From Dendrolimus kikuchii (Eukaryota; Arthropoda; Insecta; Lepidoptera; Lasiocampidae), in the NCBI GenBank assembly GCA_019925095.2, contig CM034392.1, positions 22,665,887 to 22,729,886 on the forward strand: a stretch of 64,000 nucleotides of DNA, written 5' to 3'. The translations under genes and the position numbers were made by a program. Below are positions 48,399 through 58,872 of the stretch, one piece after another. Numbering within the stretch: the first letter of the stretch is position 1; each line of letters begins with the position of its first letter. The notes under the pieces are model-generated. The model saw only the letters and a program-made list of their open reading frames with translations. It was not told the DNA's origin and searched no databases.

Positions 48399-51300
48399 TA
48401 CGCCCGTAACAATACCATTTCAGGCGAACGTAAACCACTCCCCCACCGCTCAGGATTTGTGCCTGCAGGCGATGGCGGAGTGGCAAGCGAACTTGGCCGT
48501 AATAAGCGAACCTTATTACGTGCCGCCTTGCGGCAATTGGGTGGGCGACCTCGACGACGTGGTAGCGGTGGTGGCCAGAGCCGGTTCTGGCACACAGCTT
48601 ACATGTCTCGAAAGAGGAAAGGGCTATGCGGTGGCGGAGAGCGGGAGTATCGTCGTCATAGGCGTTTACTTTTCGCGCAGCCGCCCCCTGGCGGAGTTCG
48701 AGCTTCACTTGGACGCCATCAGGGCTGCCATAGACAGATTGTCGCCTAAAACGATCTTCGTGATGGGCGACTTTAACGCAAAACACTGTTCCTGGGGAAA
48801 TGCGTTCACGGAACCTAGGGGCCGGACGGTTGAGGAATGGGCTCTTCAATCCGGCCTGACCATATTGAACCAGGGATCGGTCCAGACCTGCGTGCGCGCG
48901 CGGGGTGGATCGGTCATCGACCTGTCATTCGCCACTCATGCGGCCGCCCGCAGAGTTGTCGGATGGAGGGTGCTGGAGGAGGTGGAGTCGCTCTCTGATC
49001 ATCGGTACATCAGATTTGAGCTTACCCCCTCCTCCGGTCCGAGCCCTGTTCATCGCCCCCCTCTCTTCCCGCGTTGGGCCCTTACCAAGCTCGATCCGGA
49101 GCAGGCCGAGGAGTGGGCACTCACGGAAAGCTGGGCCTACCCAGTCGAATTCGAGAACCTGGAGTCGCAGGCAGAGCACATGCGCAAGACCCTGACGAGG
49201 GTTTGCGACGCGGCGATGCCTCGCGTCTCCAAGCGGCAGCCTCCGTGCAAGCAGGTCCACTGGTGGACCGAGGAGCTGGGCGAGATGCGAAAGGCAGTTC
49301 GCATCATCAGCCACAGGCTCAAACGCTGCAGGGCGCGCCGTCCTCCGGACTACGTCGCGGAAAATGGACTCGTGGGAGAGTTTAGGGAGGCCAGAAAGGC
49401 CCTTTCGATTGCAATACTGCAAGCGAAAGCCCGGGCTCGGGCCGAGCTCCTCGAGACGCTCGATCGGGACCCTTGGGGGCGTCCGTACCGTGGGGCCCGT
49501 AACACGTTGCGGCCTTGCACATCCACGGTCACGGAAACGCTCGAACCCGAGGTGCTCCGGTCGGTTATCGACGGGCTCTTCCCGGATCCGGGAAACTTCA
49601 CTCCCCCCAGTATGGGTCCACCCGTTCCCGACACTCCCACGGACGAGGAGCCTCACTCCATCTCCGAGGGGGAACTAGACGTTGCCCTGGACCGGCTCCG
49701 GGGCAGGAAGACGGCACCGGGACCCGACGGGGTTCCAGGTCGACTCCTCTTCCTGGCCGCTAAACATCTACGCGGCCAGCTGCGGGAACTGTTCGAAGCC
49801 TGTATTCGCGCAGGTCGGCTCCCGTCGCAATGGAAGGAGGGTCGTTTGTGCCTGATTCCCAAGGGAGGTCGGCCTCCCAACGATCCGTCCGCCTTCAAGC
49901 CCATAGTGCTGCTGAACGAGGTCGCTAAGGTCTTCGAAAAGATCTTGGCGGAGCGGCTCGTGAAGCATCTCGACACTGTGGAGCCGGGGCTTTCAGAAAC
50001 GCAGTTCGGGTTTCGGCGGAGGCGCTCCACAATGGACGCCTTCGAGACGCTGCGAACGTCAACGGACGAAGCCGTCCAAGCGAAGGATGTCGTTCTTGCG
50101 GTGTCGCTAGATATAGCGAACGCCTTTAACAGCCTCCCTCATGAGACGATCAGGGAGGGGCTCCGCGCGCATGGAGTCCCCCCGTACCTCACGAGGCTGT
50201 TGGGCGCGTACCTGCAGGATCGACATATCCTTTGGGAGGGCGGTGAGTCCGGTAATCCCGAGGTAGGTCGTCGACGCGTCGCGTGCGGCGTTCCACAGGG
50301 GTCGGTCCTCGGGCCGATTCTTTGGAACGTAGGTTATGACTGGATCCTTCGGGTTCCGGTCCTACCCGGGGTAGGGCTGATCTGCTTTGCGGACGACACC
50401 CTACTCACGGCACGCGCTGCGTCATTTGCGGAATCCGTGGACGTCGCTAACGCCGGGTTGGCGATTGTCGTAGATCGAATAGCTAGGCTGGGCTTGAGGG
50501 TCTCCCCCGCGAAAACGGAGGCCATCATGTTCCATAGGAAATTTCGCAATCCCCCCGCGGACTTGACCGTTTCGGTCCAAGGGGTGGCCATTAGAGTAGG
50601 GCCCCAAATGAAATATCTGGGGCTAGTTCTCGATGGGAAATGGCTGTTCAAAGCGCACTTTGAGCAGCTAGTTCCCAAACTCGTCAAATCCGCGGGCGCA
50701 CTCTCGAGGCTGCTTCCCAACGTAGGGGGCCCGGGAGGTGCGACGCGGAAACTTTACTCTGGCATCCTGAGGAGTATGGCACTGTACGGTGCACCCGTCT
50801 GGTCCATTGCACTTCACCGCCACAACAGAACCCTGCTGCAACGGGCGCAGCAGGTTCTGGCCGTGAGGACCATACGGGGGTATCGCACAGTGTCGCGGAC
50901 GGCGGCCACCCTCCTGGCAGGCGATCCGCCCTGGCATCTCCAGGCGGACGTCTTGACAGTGGTGCGCCGCACCCGGCAGGATGCCCTAGCTAGAGGCCTG
51001 ACCTTCTGTCAGGTCGAAATCGAGGCGATCAGGAAGCGGGAAACCGCCTCCATGATCGCCGTCTGGTCTCAAGAGCTCGACAACCCTGCGGCCTATGGCG
51101 GCTACACGGTGGATGCAATCAGGCCACAGCTGACGGAATGGGTCAACCGCACCAGCGGCACCCTGACCTTCAGGACGACACAGATACTTACCGGACACGG
51201 ATGTTTCGATAAGTATCTGTGTCGCATTGTGGGCTGCTTGCCTTCCCCGAACTGCCGCCAGTGCGGCGCGCCCGACACGGCGTTACACACGCTTGTCGAG

Positions 51301-51567
51301 TGCGCCGCATGGGCGCCGCAGCGTTTCGAACTTGAGACGCACGTAGGTCCAGTCGACTCGCTCTGCGACTTGGTCAAGGCCATGCTGCAGAGCAGCGACA
51401 ATTGGGGGGCTGCGGTTACTTTTTGCGAGACAGTAATGTCACTCAAGGAGGCCGCAGAACGAGACAGGGAGAGAAGTCCTGCAGCGCGTGCCAATGCGTC
51501 TTCTCGAGGTCGCCGGCCTTCAGCTGGCACCCGGAGAGGCAGGTACGCGCATTACTTCCCTCCCTGA
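48391..51567 (+). CDS. R1-clade LINE ORF2: endonuclease and reverse transcriptase, 1058 aa
   Basis: The ATG at 48391 is chosen because it overlaps the ORF1 stop (ATGCCTAG); the frame is open a little further upstream without an ATG. Domains: APE-type endonuclease at about 10-215 (VISEPYY, FVMGDFNAKHCSWG, SVIDLSF, SLSDHRYI), linker, then RT with GRKTAPGPDGVPGRLL, NEVAKVFEKILAERL, TQFGFRRRRSTMDAFE, AVSLDIANAFNSL (motif A), GVPQGSVLGPILWN and CFADDTLLTARA (FADD at 666-669). The C-terminal knuckle is CRQCGAPDTALHTLVEC. All catalytic residues that I can check are present, so the protein could be active in target-primed reverse transcription. Translation probably depends on termination-reinitiation at the ORF1 stop, as reported for SART1. 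Confidence 0.92.
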   Translation: MPSTPVTIPFQANVNHSPTAQDLCLQAMAEWQANLAVISEPYYVPPCGNWVGDLDDVVAVVARAGSGTQLTCLERGKGYAVAESGSIVVIGVYFSRSRPLAEFELHLDAIRAAIDRLSPKTIFVMGDFNAKHCSWGNAFTEPRGRTVEEWALQSGLTILNQGSVQTCVRARGGSVIDLSFATHAAARRVVGWRVLEEVESLSDHRYIRFELTPSSGPSPVHRPPLFPRWALTKLDPEQAEEWALTESWAYPVEFENLESQAEHMRKTLTRVCDAAMPRVSKRQPPCKQVHWWTEELGEMRKAVRIISHRLKRCRARRPPDYVAENGLVGEFREARKALSIAILQAKARARAELLETLDRDPWGRPYRGARNTLRPCTSTVTETLEPEVLRSVIDGLFPDPGNFTPPSMGPPVPDTPTDEEPHSISEGELDVALDRLRGRKTAPGPDGVPGRLLFLAAKHLRGQLRELFEACIRAGRLPSQWKEGRLCLIPKGGRPPNDPSAFKPIVLLNEVAKVFEKILAERLVKHLDTVEPGLSETQFGFRRRRSTMDAFETLRTSTDEAVQAKDVVLAVSLDIANAFNSLPHETIREGLRAHGVPPYLTRLLGAYLQDRHILWEGGESGNPEVGRRRVACGVPQGSVLGPILWNVGYDWILRVPVLPGVGLICFADDTLLTARAASFAESVDVANAGLAIVVDRIARLGLRVSPAKTEAIMFHRKFRNPPADLTVSVQGVAIRVGPQMKYLGLVLDGKWLFKAHFEQLVPKLVKSAGALSRLLPNVGGPGGATRKLYSGILRSMALYGAPVWSIALHRHNRTLLQRAQQVLAVRTIRGYRTVSRTAATLLAGDPPWHLQADVLTVVRRTRQDALARGLTFCQVEIEAIRKRETASMIAVWSQELDNPAAYGGYTVDAIRPQLTEWVNRTSGTLTFRTTQILTGHGCFDKYLCRIVGCLPSPNCRQCGAPDTALHTLVECAAWAPQRFELETHVGPVDSLCDLVKAMLQSSDNWGAAVTFCETVMSLKEAAERDRERSPAARANASSRGRRPSAGTRRGRYAHYFPP

Positions 51568-52331
51568 GTTAGGTTCCGTTTACCGCGGGGGGCCTTTAGC
51601 TTGCTAGGAAGAGCAAAGGACCTTCTACCCCCGCACAACGAAGTGGGGTGTGTTCTCCCAGGGCACACTCCAGGCACTTTATTGCGCTGGATCGGCTGGG
51701 CGTAACTATGTTCTAAATCTCAGCCTTTCCAACACATTCAAAGCGCAGGGTCGTCAGGGAGGAGGGGGTTTTTAGTGGGTATTGGGGTTGCTCGCCCGTG
51801 CAGCAACGCTCGGAGTCTTCCACACTATTCTGTGACGTCGATCGCGGACGGAGCGCTGCCAAGAGCATACTATTGCTGCAGTGTTATCGCCCCCGACCGA
51901 CGCGTGTCGTTCCCCTAGCAACGACCCAGTTTGTGCGTAAATCGGTTAAGCATTTTCCCTCGCCTCAAAACAAAAAAAAAAAAAAAATGTACACAAGCCA
52001 ATAAGTAAATCAAATAATATTTTATTTTTATCAATTGGATGATGTTTGCAGTCGAACAGCCCAGTTAATCGGTACATACAAGTAATTTTGTGTTATTTAT
52101 ACTGTACATTAACTGTAATATAATGACAATAACTCGGTCCTAAACATAATTCATTGGATTATTAGCATTGTTTACATTTTAATTGATTTTAGGATTTTAT
52201 ACTGTGAGTTTGATACTTTTATATTATATTGTAATTATTTAGGTATGAAAAATGTTATATGTTATATTCAACATTATTTTATTGGTTTCAGGTATTCTCT
52301 AAGCAATTTTCGGCCCATTTGAAACGAAGGT

Positions 52332-52622
52332 ATGAAGAATGAAAGTAAATTTGTAATATCCAGAAAACATAGGACAGGTCGACCCAAAAAACAAATAGAC
52401 GATATCAACCATCGTGCCATTTGTTAGAAAGTTCATTTTTTACATAGTGCGCAAAAAGAAGTACCCAGTCTAAGAAAACTATTGGCAGCAGTAAAAGAAG
52501 AATTAGGCTATGATGACAGCTATGAACTTTTAAGCAAATTCCAATTTCAACAGACTACAAAAAGACTGGCAGTCATAGTAAAAGCAGTAATTATTTCAAA
52601 ACACGAAGAGAATTTAATGTAA
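52332..52622 (+). pseudogene. Transposase-like fragment, copy B
   Basis: Counterpart of 17575-17856. Codon 32 (CAG in copy A) is TAG here (52425-52427), and the 3' end differs slightly. The preceding TTTCAG context is conserved. Confidence 0.45.
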
Positions 52623-52628
52623 ATCATT

Positions 52629-52661
52629 GGAACTTTTCAAGAAATGTTCTTGAAAAGTTCC
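52629..52661. repeat. 13-bp stem hairpin, copy B
   Basis: Counterpart of 17872-17904; both arms are unchanged and the loop differs at one base. Confidence 0.6.
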
Positions 52662-53607
52662 GACAAATATTATTGCATGAGATGAGAGCTACATACATGA
52701 GTCCTACAAAGTAACTAAATGTTGAGAGTACTTTTTATTTTTGACAGTACGGTACTGAAGTCTAGCTAGATGTATATAAAGAAAAAGATGGAAATTGTGT
52801 AATTAAAGTTATTACCTAATATCACAGAATCTTCAATTATCTATCGTAATGGATAATGAATCATATCTTCAGTGATAATACATAAAGCTCCAACAATAAT
52901 AAATAAAGGTGATCAGAATAAATTGTGGAGGGTACTAAATAACGTTGCTTTCAACCTGCATTTAAGAAAAACTTCTCTAATTTAGCATGAAAAGAATCAA
53001 CTACCAAGAATGATTTAATTTCATCAACCTTACTTATTGATATTGAAGGCTTATTATCAGAGTATGATACGGCGCATTATCTATTACAATGATTGAAGGT
53101 TGTGTAATATTGTGAAAAGAATTTTTAGAAACGCATTTTTTAAATTTTGACTTTCGGCTAAGAATAATTGATGTTATTTCGCAATAAAGTTACTATTATT
53201 TCGATCATTTATTTATTTTCTTACTGTAAACTACATGATTATTTTATATTTACAAATCGCTTTACACTGGTGGGGCTCGTCCGTTTATATCTAGAAAATT
53301 AGAATACTAACACGGACGAAGTCACATTCGGAATGTTAATGATATGTTAGGAATTTAAAAAAATCCAACAACTAACAACTAGGCAAAAGTGCCAAAATCG
53401 TTCTCAATCGAAGATACTATAGTACTGTAAATGTTGCTATATGAACGACAGTGTTAACCTCCTTTTTTAGTAGTACAATTATCTTGGAGCACTGTATAGG
53501 TCTTATCTATGTCTCTTATTATATTAATGTACTTTGTTATTTGAGAATAGAATTTTATCAATGCTGATATTGTGGAGAGATGGAAATCCTAAAATATATA
53601 ATTTTTA

Positions 53608-53930
53608 TCCATGCAGTAACAGAGAAACTATGTAATTTTCTGCGGCCAGACGGCCTGTCGTAAGAGGCGACAAAAGAATTCATAGCCAGATGGTAGGATA
53701 TTTGCCCGTTTTGATGGCTACCTCCCCTACTCTTGAGTATGCCGCAATAATAATTTTGTGTTCCGGTTTTAACAACCAGGTTCCAGTCTCTCTTTATCGA
53801 GCGACAGTATATTGATAGTACCTTTGCTCTTACAAATGTCCATAAGCGATGGTAACCGCTTTCCAACAAATGGGCTCTCCTATTATATTTACTCTAGGAC
53901 GCGGGCCGTCTGCCTGTCTGCTGAAAAAAT
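53608..53930 (-). repeat. Dispersed repeat family G, copy 5
   Basis: Duplicated counterpart of 28038-28355. The full family pattern, from ATCCATGCAGTAACAGAG to CTGCCTGTCTGCTG, is present in reverse orientation. Confidence 0.7.
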
Positions 53931-54213
53931 TGTTCTGTGGATGGAGAAGCACATAAATCACAGAACACTACAGATATACAATGCAAAAGTGGATGGATGC
54001 AGAAGTCGTGGAAGGCCACGACACACCTTCCATGATCAAATTGATCGTGTACTAGCGGAGGGTGATGTCAGGAGCCTTAAGAACAGACGAGCGTGCATGA
54101 TGAGAGTTATGAATGCCAAAGAAGCAAGTGAGGTGTGTAAGAATGGGCCTAAATGGCGCTCTATTGTTCGTGCCTACCCCGCAAGGGAACTGGCGTGAAG
54201 TTATGTATGTATG
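53931..54213 (+). pseudogene. LINE C-terminal fragment (AYPARELA family), fullest copy
   Basis: The frame reads WMEKHINHRTLQIYNAKVDG, SRGRPRHTFHDQIDRVLAEG and RSIVRAYPARELA, then a stop and an (ATGT)n tail. The GRPR core marks a LINE C-terminus. Copy A has lost the middle of it (about 28425). This fragment defines the family also seen at 4240, 18790 and 27673. Confidence 0.6.
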
Positions 54214-54462
54214 TACTAGAGGGTTTAATGATATTGATTAATTTAAATGTTAATTTATTATTAATTTAAATAGGTTGGGGAAAAAGTCTTTTCGCATATA
54301 GTATGTATGAACTTCTAATAAGATCTCTTTGGCTATACCATTCGTATGTGGCTGGTTTTGGTATCATTAAAAAAAAAATTTAAAGAAGACAATTTCAAAT
54401 TCAAATTAGGAAAATGTGTGATTTTCATTTGTTTTTCTTATTGGTAAAAAGAGTGAATTTAA

Positions 54463-57400
54463 TGAAATTCGATACATTTGAAAATTTTACTACAAAAAAG
54501 GTAAAAATGCAACACAAGCCGCGAAAAAAAATTGTGATATTTATGAACCTAATGCAGTATCTGTGAGAGTAGCCCAAATTTGGTTTAAGCGTTTTCAATC
54601 CTGAAATTTTGATATCAAAGATGCACGTTGCTCTAGTCGCCCTGTTACGGACAAAATTGATGCCATTTTTGAAAAAGTGGAGCAAGATCGGCATATTAGT
54701 AGTTACGATGTAGCTGGAGAACTGGGAACTGACCACAAAACGATTTTGGCGCATTTGAAAAAAGCTGGGTATACAAAAAAGCTCGATACTTAGGTGCCTC
54801 ATGACCTCACTGAAAGAAACCTAATGAACCGTGTACTCATTTGTGATTCTTTATTACGACGTAATGAAACCGAACCATTTTTGAAGAAGCTGATAACTGA
54901 TGATGAAAAGTGGATCACGTACGACAAGAACGTGCGAAAAAGATCGTGGTCAAAGGCCGGTCAGGCTTCACAGACTGTGGCGAAACCCGGGTTAACTCGC
55001 AACAAGGTGATGCTGTGTGTATGGTGGGATTGGAAGGGCATTATTCATTATGAGCTGTTACCGCCAGGCATCACCATCAATTCTGAACTGTACTGCGAAC
55101 AACTGATGAGATTAAAGCAAAAAGTTGAGAGAAAGTGGCCGGAATTAATCAACAGAAGGGGTGTGATTTTTAACCATGATAACGCTAAACCTCACACATC
55201 TTTAGCCACTCAGCAAAAATTACGAGAGGTTGGCTGGGAGGTGTTAATGCATCCGCCGTATAGTCCTGGCACCGGGACCCGACGGGCTTCCAGGTCGACT
55301 CCTCTTCCTGGCCGCTAAACACCTACGCGGCCAGCTGCGGGAACTGTTCGAAGCCTGTATTCGGGCAGGTCGGTTTCCGTCGCAATGGAAGGAGGGGCGT
55401 TTGTGCCTGATTCCCAAGGGAGGTCGGCCTCCCAACGATCCGTCCGCCTTCAGGCCCATAGTGCTGCTGAACGAAGTCGCTAAGGTCTTCGAAAAGATCT
55501 TGGTGGAGCGGCTCGTGAAGCATCTCAACGCTGTGGAGCCGGGGCTTTCAGAAACGCAGTTCGGGTTTCGGCGGAGGCGCTCCACGATGGGCGCCTTCGA
55601 GACGCTGCGAACGTTGACGGACGAAGCCGTCCGAGCGAAGGACGCCGTACTTGCGGTGTCGCTAGACATAGCGAACGCCTTTAACAGCCTCCCTCATGAG
55701 ACGATCAGGGAGGGGCTAAGCGCGCATGGAGTCCCCCCGTACCTCACGAGGCTGTTGGGCGCGTACCTGCAGGATCGACATATCCTTTGGGAGGGCGGTG
55801 AGTCCGGCAATCCCATGTTAGGTCGGCGACGCGTCGCGTGCGGCGTTCCACAGGAGTCGGTCCTCGGGCCGATTCTTTGGAACATAGGTTATGACTGGAT
55901 CTTTCAGGTTCCGGTCCTGCCCGGGGTAGGGCTGATCTGCTATGCGGACGACACCCTACTCACGGCACGCGCTGCGTCATTTGCGGAATCCGTGGACGTC
56001 GCCAACGCCGGGTTGGCGATTGTCGTAGATCGAATAGCTAGGCTGGGCTTGAGGGTCTCCCCCGCAAAAACGGAGGCCGTCATGTTCCATAGGAAATTTC
56101 GCAATCCCTCCGCGGACTTGACCGTTTCGGTCCAAGGGGTGGCGATTAGAGTAGGGCCCCAGATGAAATATCTGGGGCTAGTTCTCGATGGGAAATGGCT
56201 GTTCAAAGCGCACTTTGAGCAGCTAGTTCCCAAACTCGTCAAATCCGGGGGCTGCTTCCCAACGTAGGGGGCCCGGGAGGTGCGACGCGGAAACTTTACT
56301 CTGGCATCCTGAGGAGTATGGCACTGTACGGTGCACCCGTCTGTTCCATTGCACTTCACCGCCACAACAGAACCCTGCTGCATCGGGCGCAGCAGGTTCT
56401 GGTCGTGAGGACTATACGGAGGTATCGCACAGTGTCGTGGACGGCGGCCACCCTCCTGGCAGGCGATCCGCCCTGGCATCTCCAGGCGGACGTCCTGGCA
56501 GTGGTGCGCTGCACCCGGCAGGATGCCCTAGCTAGAGGCCTGACCTTCTATCAGGTCGAAATCGAGGCGATCAGGAAGCGGGAAACCGCCTCCATAATCG
56601 CCGTCTGGTCTCAAGAGCTCGACAACCCTGCGGCCTATGGCGGCTACACGGTGGATGCAATCAGGCCACAGCTGACAGAATGGGTCAACCGCACCAGCGG
56701 CACCCTGACCTTCAGGACGACACAGATACTTACCGGACACGGATGTTTCGATAAGTATCTGTGTCGCATTGTGGGCTGCTTGCCTTCCCCGGACTGCCGC
56801 CAGTGCGGCGCGCCCGACACGGCGTTACACACGCTTGTCGAGTGCGCCGCATGGGCGCCGCAGCGTTTCGAACTTGAGACGCACGTAGGTCCAGTCGACT
56901 CGCTCTGCGACTTGGTCAAGGCCATGCTGCAGAGCAGCGACAATTGGGGGGCTGCGGTTACTTTTTGCGAGACAGTAAATTCACTCAAGGAGACCGCAGA
57001 ACGAGACAGGGAGAGAAGTCCTGCAGCGCGTGCCAATGCGTCTTCTCGAGGTCGCCGGCCTTCAGCTGGCACCCGGAGAGGCAGGTACGCGCATTACTTC
57101 CCTCCCTGAGTTAGGTTCCGTTTACCGCGGGGGGCCTTTAGCTTGCTAGGAGAGCAAAGGACCTTCTACCCCCGCACAACGAAGTGGGGTGTGTTCTCCC
57201 AGGGCACACTCCAAGCACTTTATTGCGCTGGATCGGCTGGGCGTAACTATGTTCTAAATCTCAGCCTTTCCAACACATACAAAGCGCAGGGTCGTCAGGG
57301 AGGAGGGGGTTTTTAGTGGGTATTGGGGTTGCTCGCTCGTGTAGCAACGCTCGGAGTCTTCCACACTATTCTGTGACGTCGATCGCGGACGGAGCGCTGC

Positions 57401-57766
57401 CAAGAGCATACTATTGCTGCAGTGTTATCGCCCCCGACCGACGCGTGTCGTTCCCCTAGCAACGACCCAGTTTGTGCGTAAATCGGTTAAGCATTTTCCC
57501 TCGCCTCAAAAACAAAAAAAAACAAAAAAAATCCGCCGTATAGTCCTGACCTTGCACCTTCAGATTTTCACCTGTTTCGGTCTCTGCAGAATTCCTTAGG
57601 TAGTGTCAGGTTAACATCACGATAGGACTGCCAAAACCACTTGTCCCAGTTTTTTGATCAGAAGCCCTAAAATTTTTATAGCAACGGGATCACGTCCCTA
57701 CCTACAAGATGGCAAAAAGTTATCCAACAAAATGGCACCTACATACTTTAGTCAAATGTAAATAAA
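54463..57766 (+). pseudogene. mariner transposase, broken and split
   Basis: The N-terminal HTH region (KNATQAAKKNCDIYEPNAVS) has stops, one after IWFKRFQS and one after AGYTKKLDT. The central part is open (54794-55268) with ITDDEKWITYD and FNHDNAKPHTS, the first two catalytic Asp motifs. The third (PPYSPDLAPSDFHLF) is cut exactly at SPD by the R1-clade insertion and resumes at 57549, followed by FFDQKP and RWQKVIQQNGTY. The D,D34D mariner type is clear; no activity is possible. Confidence 0.88.
55269..57530 (+). mobile_element. 5'-truncated copy of the R1-clade LINE, 18-bp target duplication
   Basis: Nearly identical to 49714-51987 of the full element, ending in an A-rich tail (57510-57530). 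The flanks ATCCGCCGTATAGTCCTG at 55251-55268 and 57531-57548 are an exact 18-bp duplication of mariner sequence. RT motif C reads CYADDTLLT here. A deletion of about 14 nt near 56250 splits the frame into two pieces (55401-56267, 56318-57109). It is typical target-primed insertion with 5' truncation. Confidence 0.93.
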
Positions 57767-58331
57767 GTTTATAAAAAAACCTTTTGAATTTTTATATAAA
57801 ATGCGCAGAAACTTTTTTCCCAATCTAATGTGTTATTTTCAGAAATATTAAAAATTATAGGCCTAGTTTCGCTTCCTTTTTATATTTTCCCACCCGACTA
57901 TTCCATATCACAAGATATTGGTAATATCATATCATATCTAAATCGACATTGCAGCCATAAAAAATACATTAATTTTTTGGGTGATTCATACAAATAGAAG
58001 CGTTTAATATCGGAAGCGTTTATTAAACTGATTTTTAAGATAACAAAATTAATATTGAATCGAGTTTATTTGCACCTGTCTCATTTCACGACTCACGTCC
58101 TTGTTCATGTATATTTGAGTGGGATTTAAGATTCATTTTAGAGGTGCAGATAAAAAATACAAAATTAGTCCAGTTTGGTAACCAGATTAATTTGACGTTT
58201 TTATTAATATTGTAGGGTCTTTGATGCCGGTGGTCTGTGACTTTGGCCACGAAAATTTCGTTCCTAATAACCATTTTACTAAAATTCAACCTGTACAATC
58301 ATATTATGTTTACTGTAAATATGTTCGGGCT

Positions 58332-58412
58332 TATTCATAGAGAAAGTAAGTCTGACCGCTTCTTTAAGGACCACAAAGAAGCGTCCAAACTTATTATAAC
58401 CCTCTATGAATA
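58332..58412. repeat. 81-bp imperfect hairpin, copy B
   Basis: Unchanged counterpart of 28958-29038. Confidence 0.6.
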
Positions 58413-58872
58413 CGACCGGTAATATTTACCACGATAAACATGGGGTGATTTGATAATTCTTACGCAACCTCTATAACTAAAAATTATTTTATTCTAAATA
58501 TTATCGGATTGAGTTTGTATAGGCCCTGTTAGATTTACTAGTATTAAGCTTGGTATAACTAACTCTAGTAAATGTGGATGTATGAATTAACATTATACAA
58601 TATTCCATTAAGGCACTAAAATTATTTTAACGTGTATGTTAAAGCATAGAACAGGGCTTCACGGATGTGTCGTTCAATATAATAAACCAAAATTAACTAA
58701 AACATAATAACATAACATAAGCTCCGTACAATGTCAAAATTCAACCGATATATGGCAAGGCAAGTGGAATGAGGAAATTGCAACAAAATAAAAGCTCTTC
58801 ATTAAGTGAATAAAAAATAAATAATATCACATGAATAATAACAATTTCCGGTAAAATTATGAAAGTCTGGCT
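58413..58872. other. GS-A downstream region with ancestral sequence lost from copy A
   Basis: 58516-58626 is present here, but an R1-type LINE replaces it in copy A (29158-30226). The rest matches 30226-30474 and should contain the GS-A 3' UTR on the minus strand. TTTATT (minus-strand AATAAA) occurs in this interval. Confidence 0.5.

Larger units (their letters stand above)
44684..51987 (+). mobile_element. Near-complete R1-clade LINE with two long open ORFs
   Basis: GC-rich element of about 7.3 kb: a 5' UTR with a tandem motif, ORF1 (45021-48398), ORF2 (48391-51567), a 3' UTR of about 400 bp (51568-51971) and a 16-base A run at 51972-51987. ORF2 keeps intact endonuclease and RT catalytic motifs. 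It is not flanked by 28S rDNA, so it is not a classical R1 at its ribosomal site; the protein ending and coding plan fit the R1/TRAS/SART group. The right flank is the duplicated sequence starting ATGTACACAAGCC (17232 in copy A). The expected left target duplication is missing. Confidence 0.88.
54273..57825 (+). mobile_element. mariner transposon, interrupted by an R1-clade fragment
   Basis: Ends GGTTGGGGAAAAAGTCTTTT and its partner (AAACTTTTTTCCCAATC at the right) form imperfect inverted repeats flanked by TA (54271-54272 and 57826-57827). Removing the nested fragment and one target copy leaves about 1.27 kb, the usual mariner size. Copy A shows the empty site near 28450, so it arrived after the duplication. 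Confidence 0.88.

Noticed and set aside
44684..51987. Classical R1 in the 28S rDNA target
   Set aside because: The 3' flank is the single-copy duplicated sequence (17232 in copy A), not rDNA.
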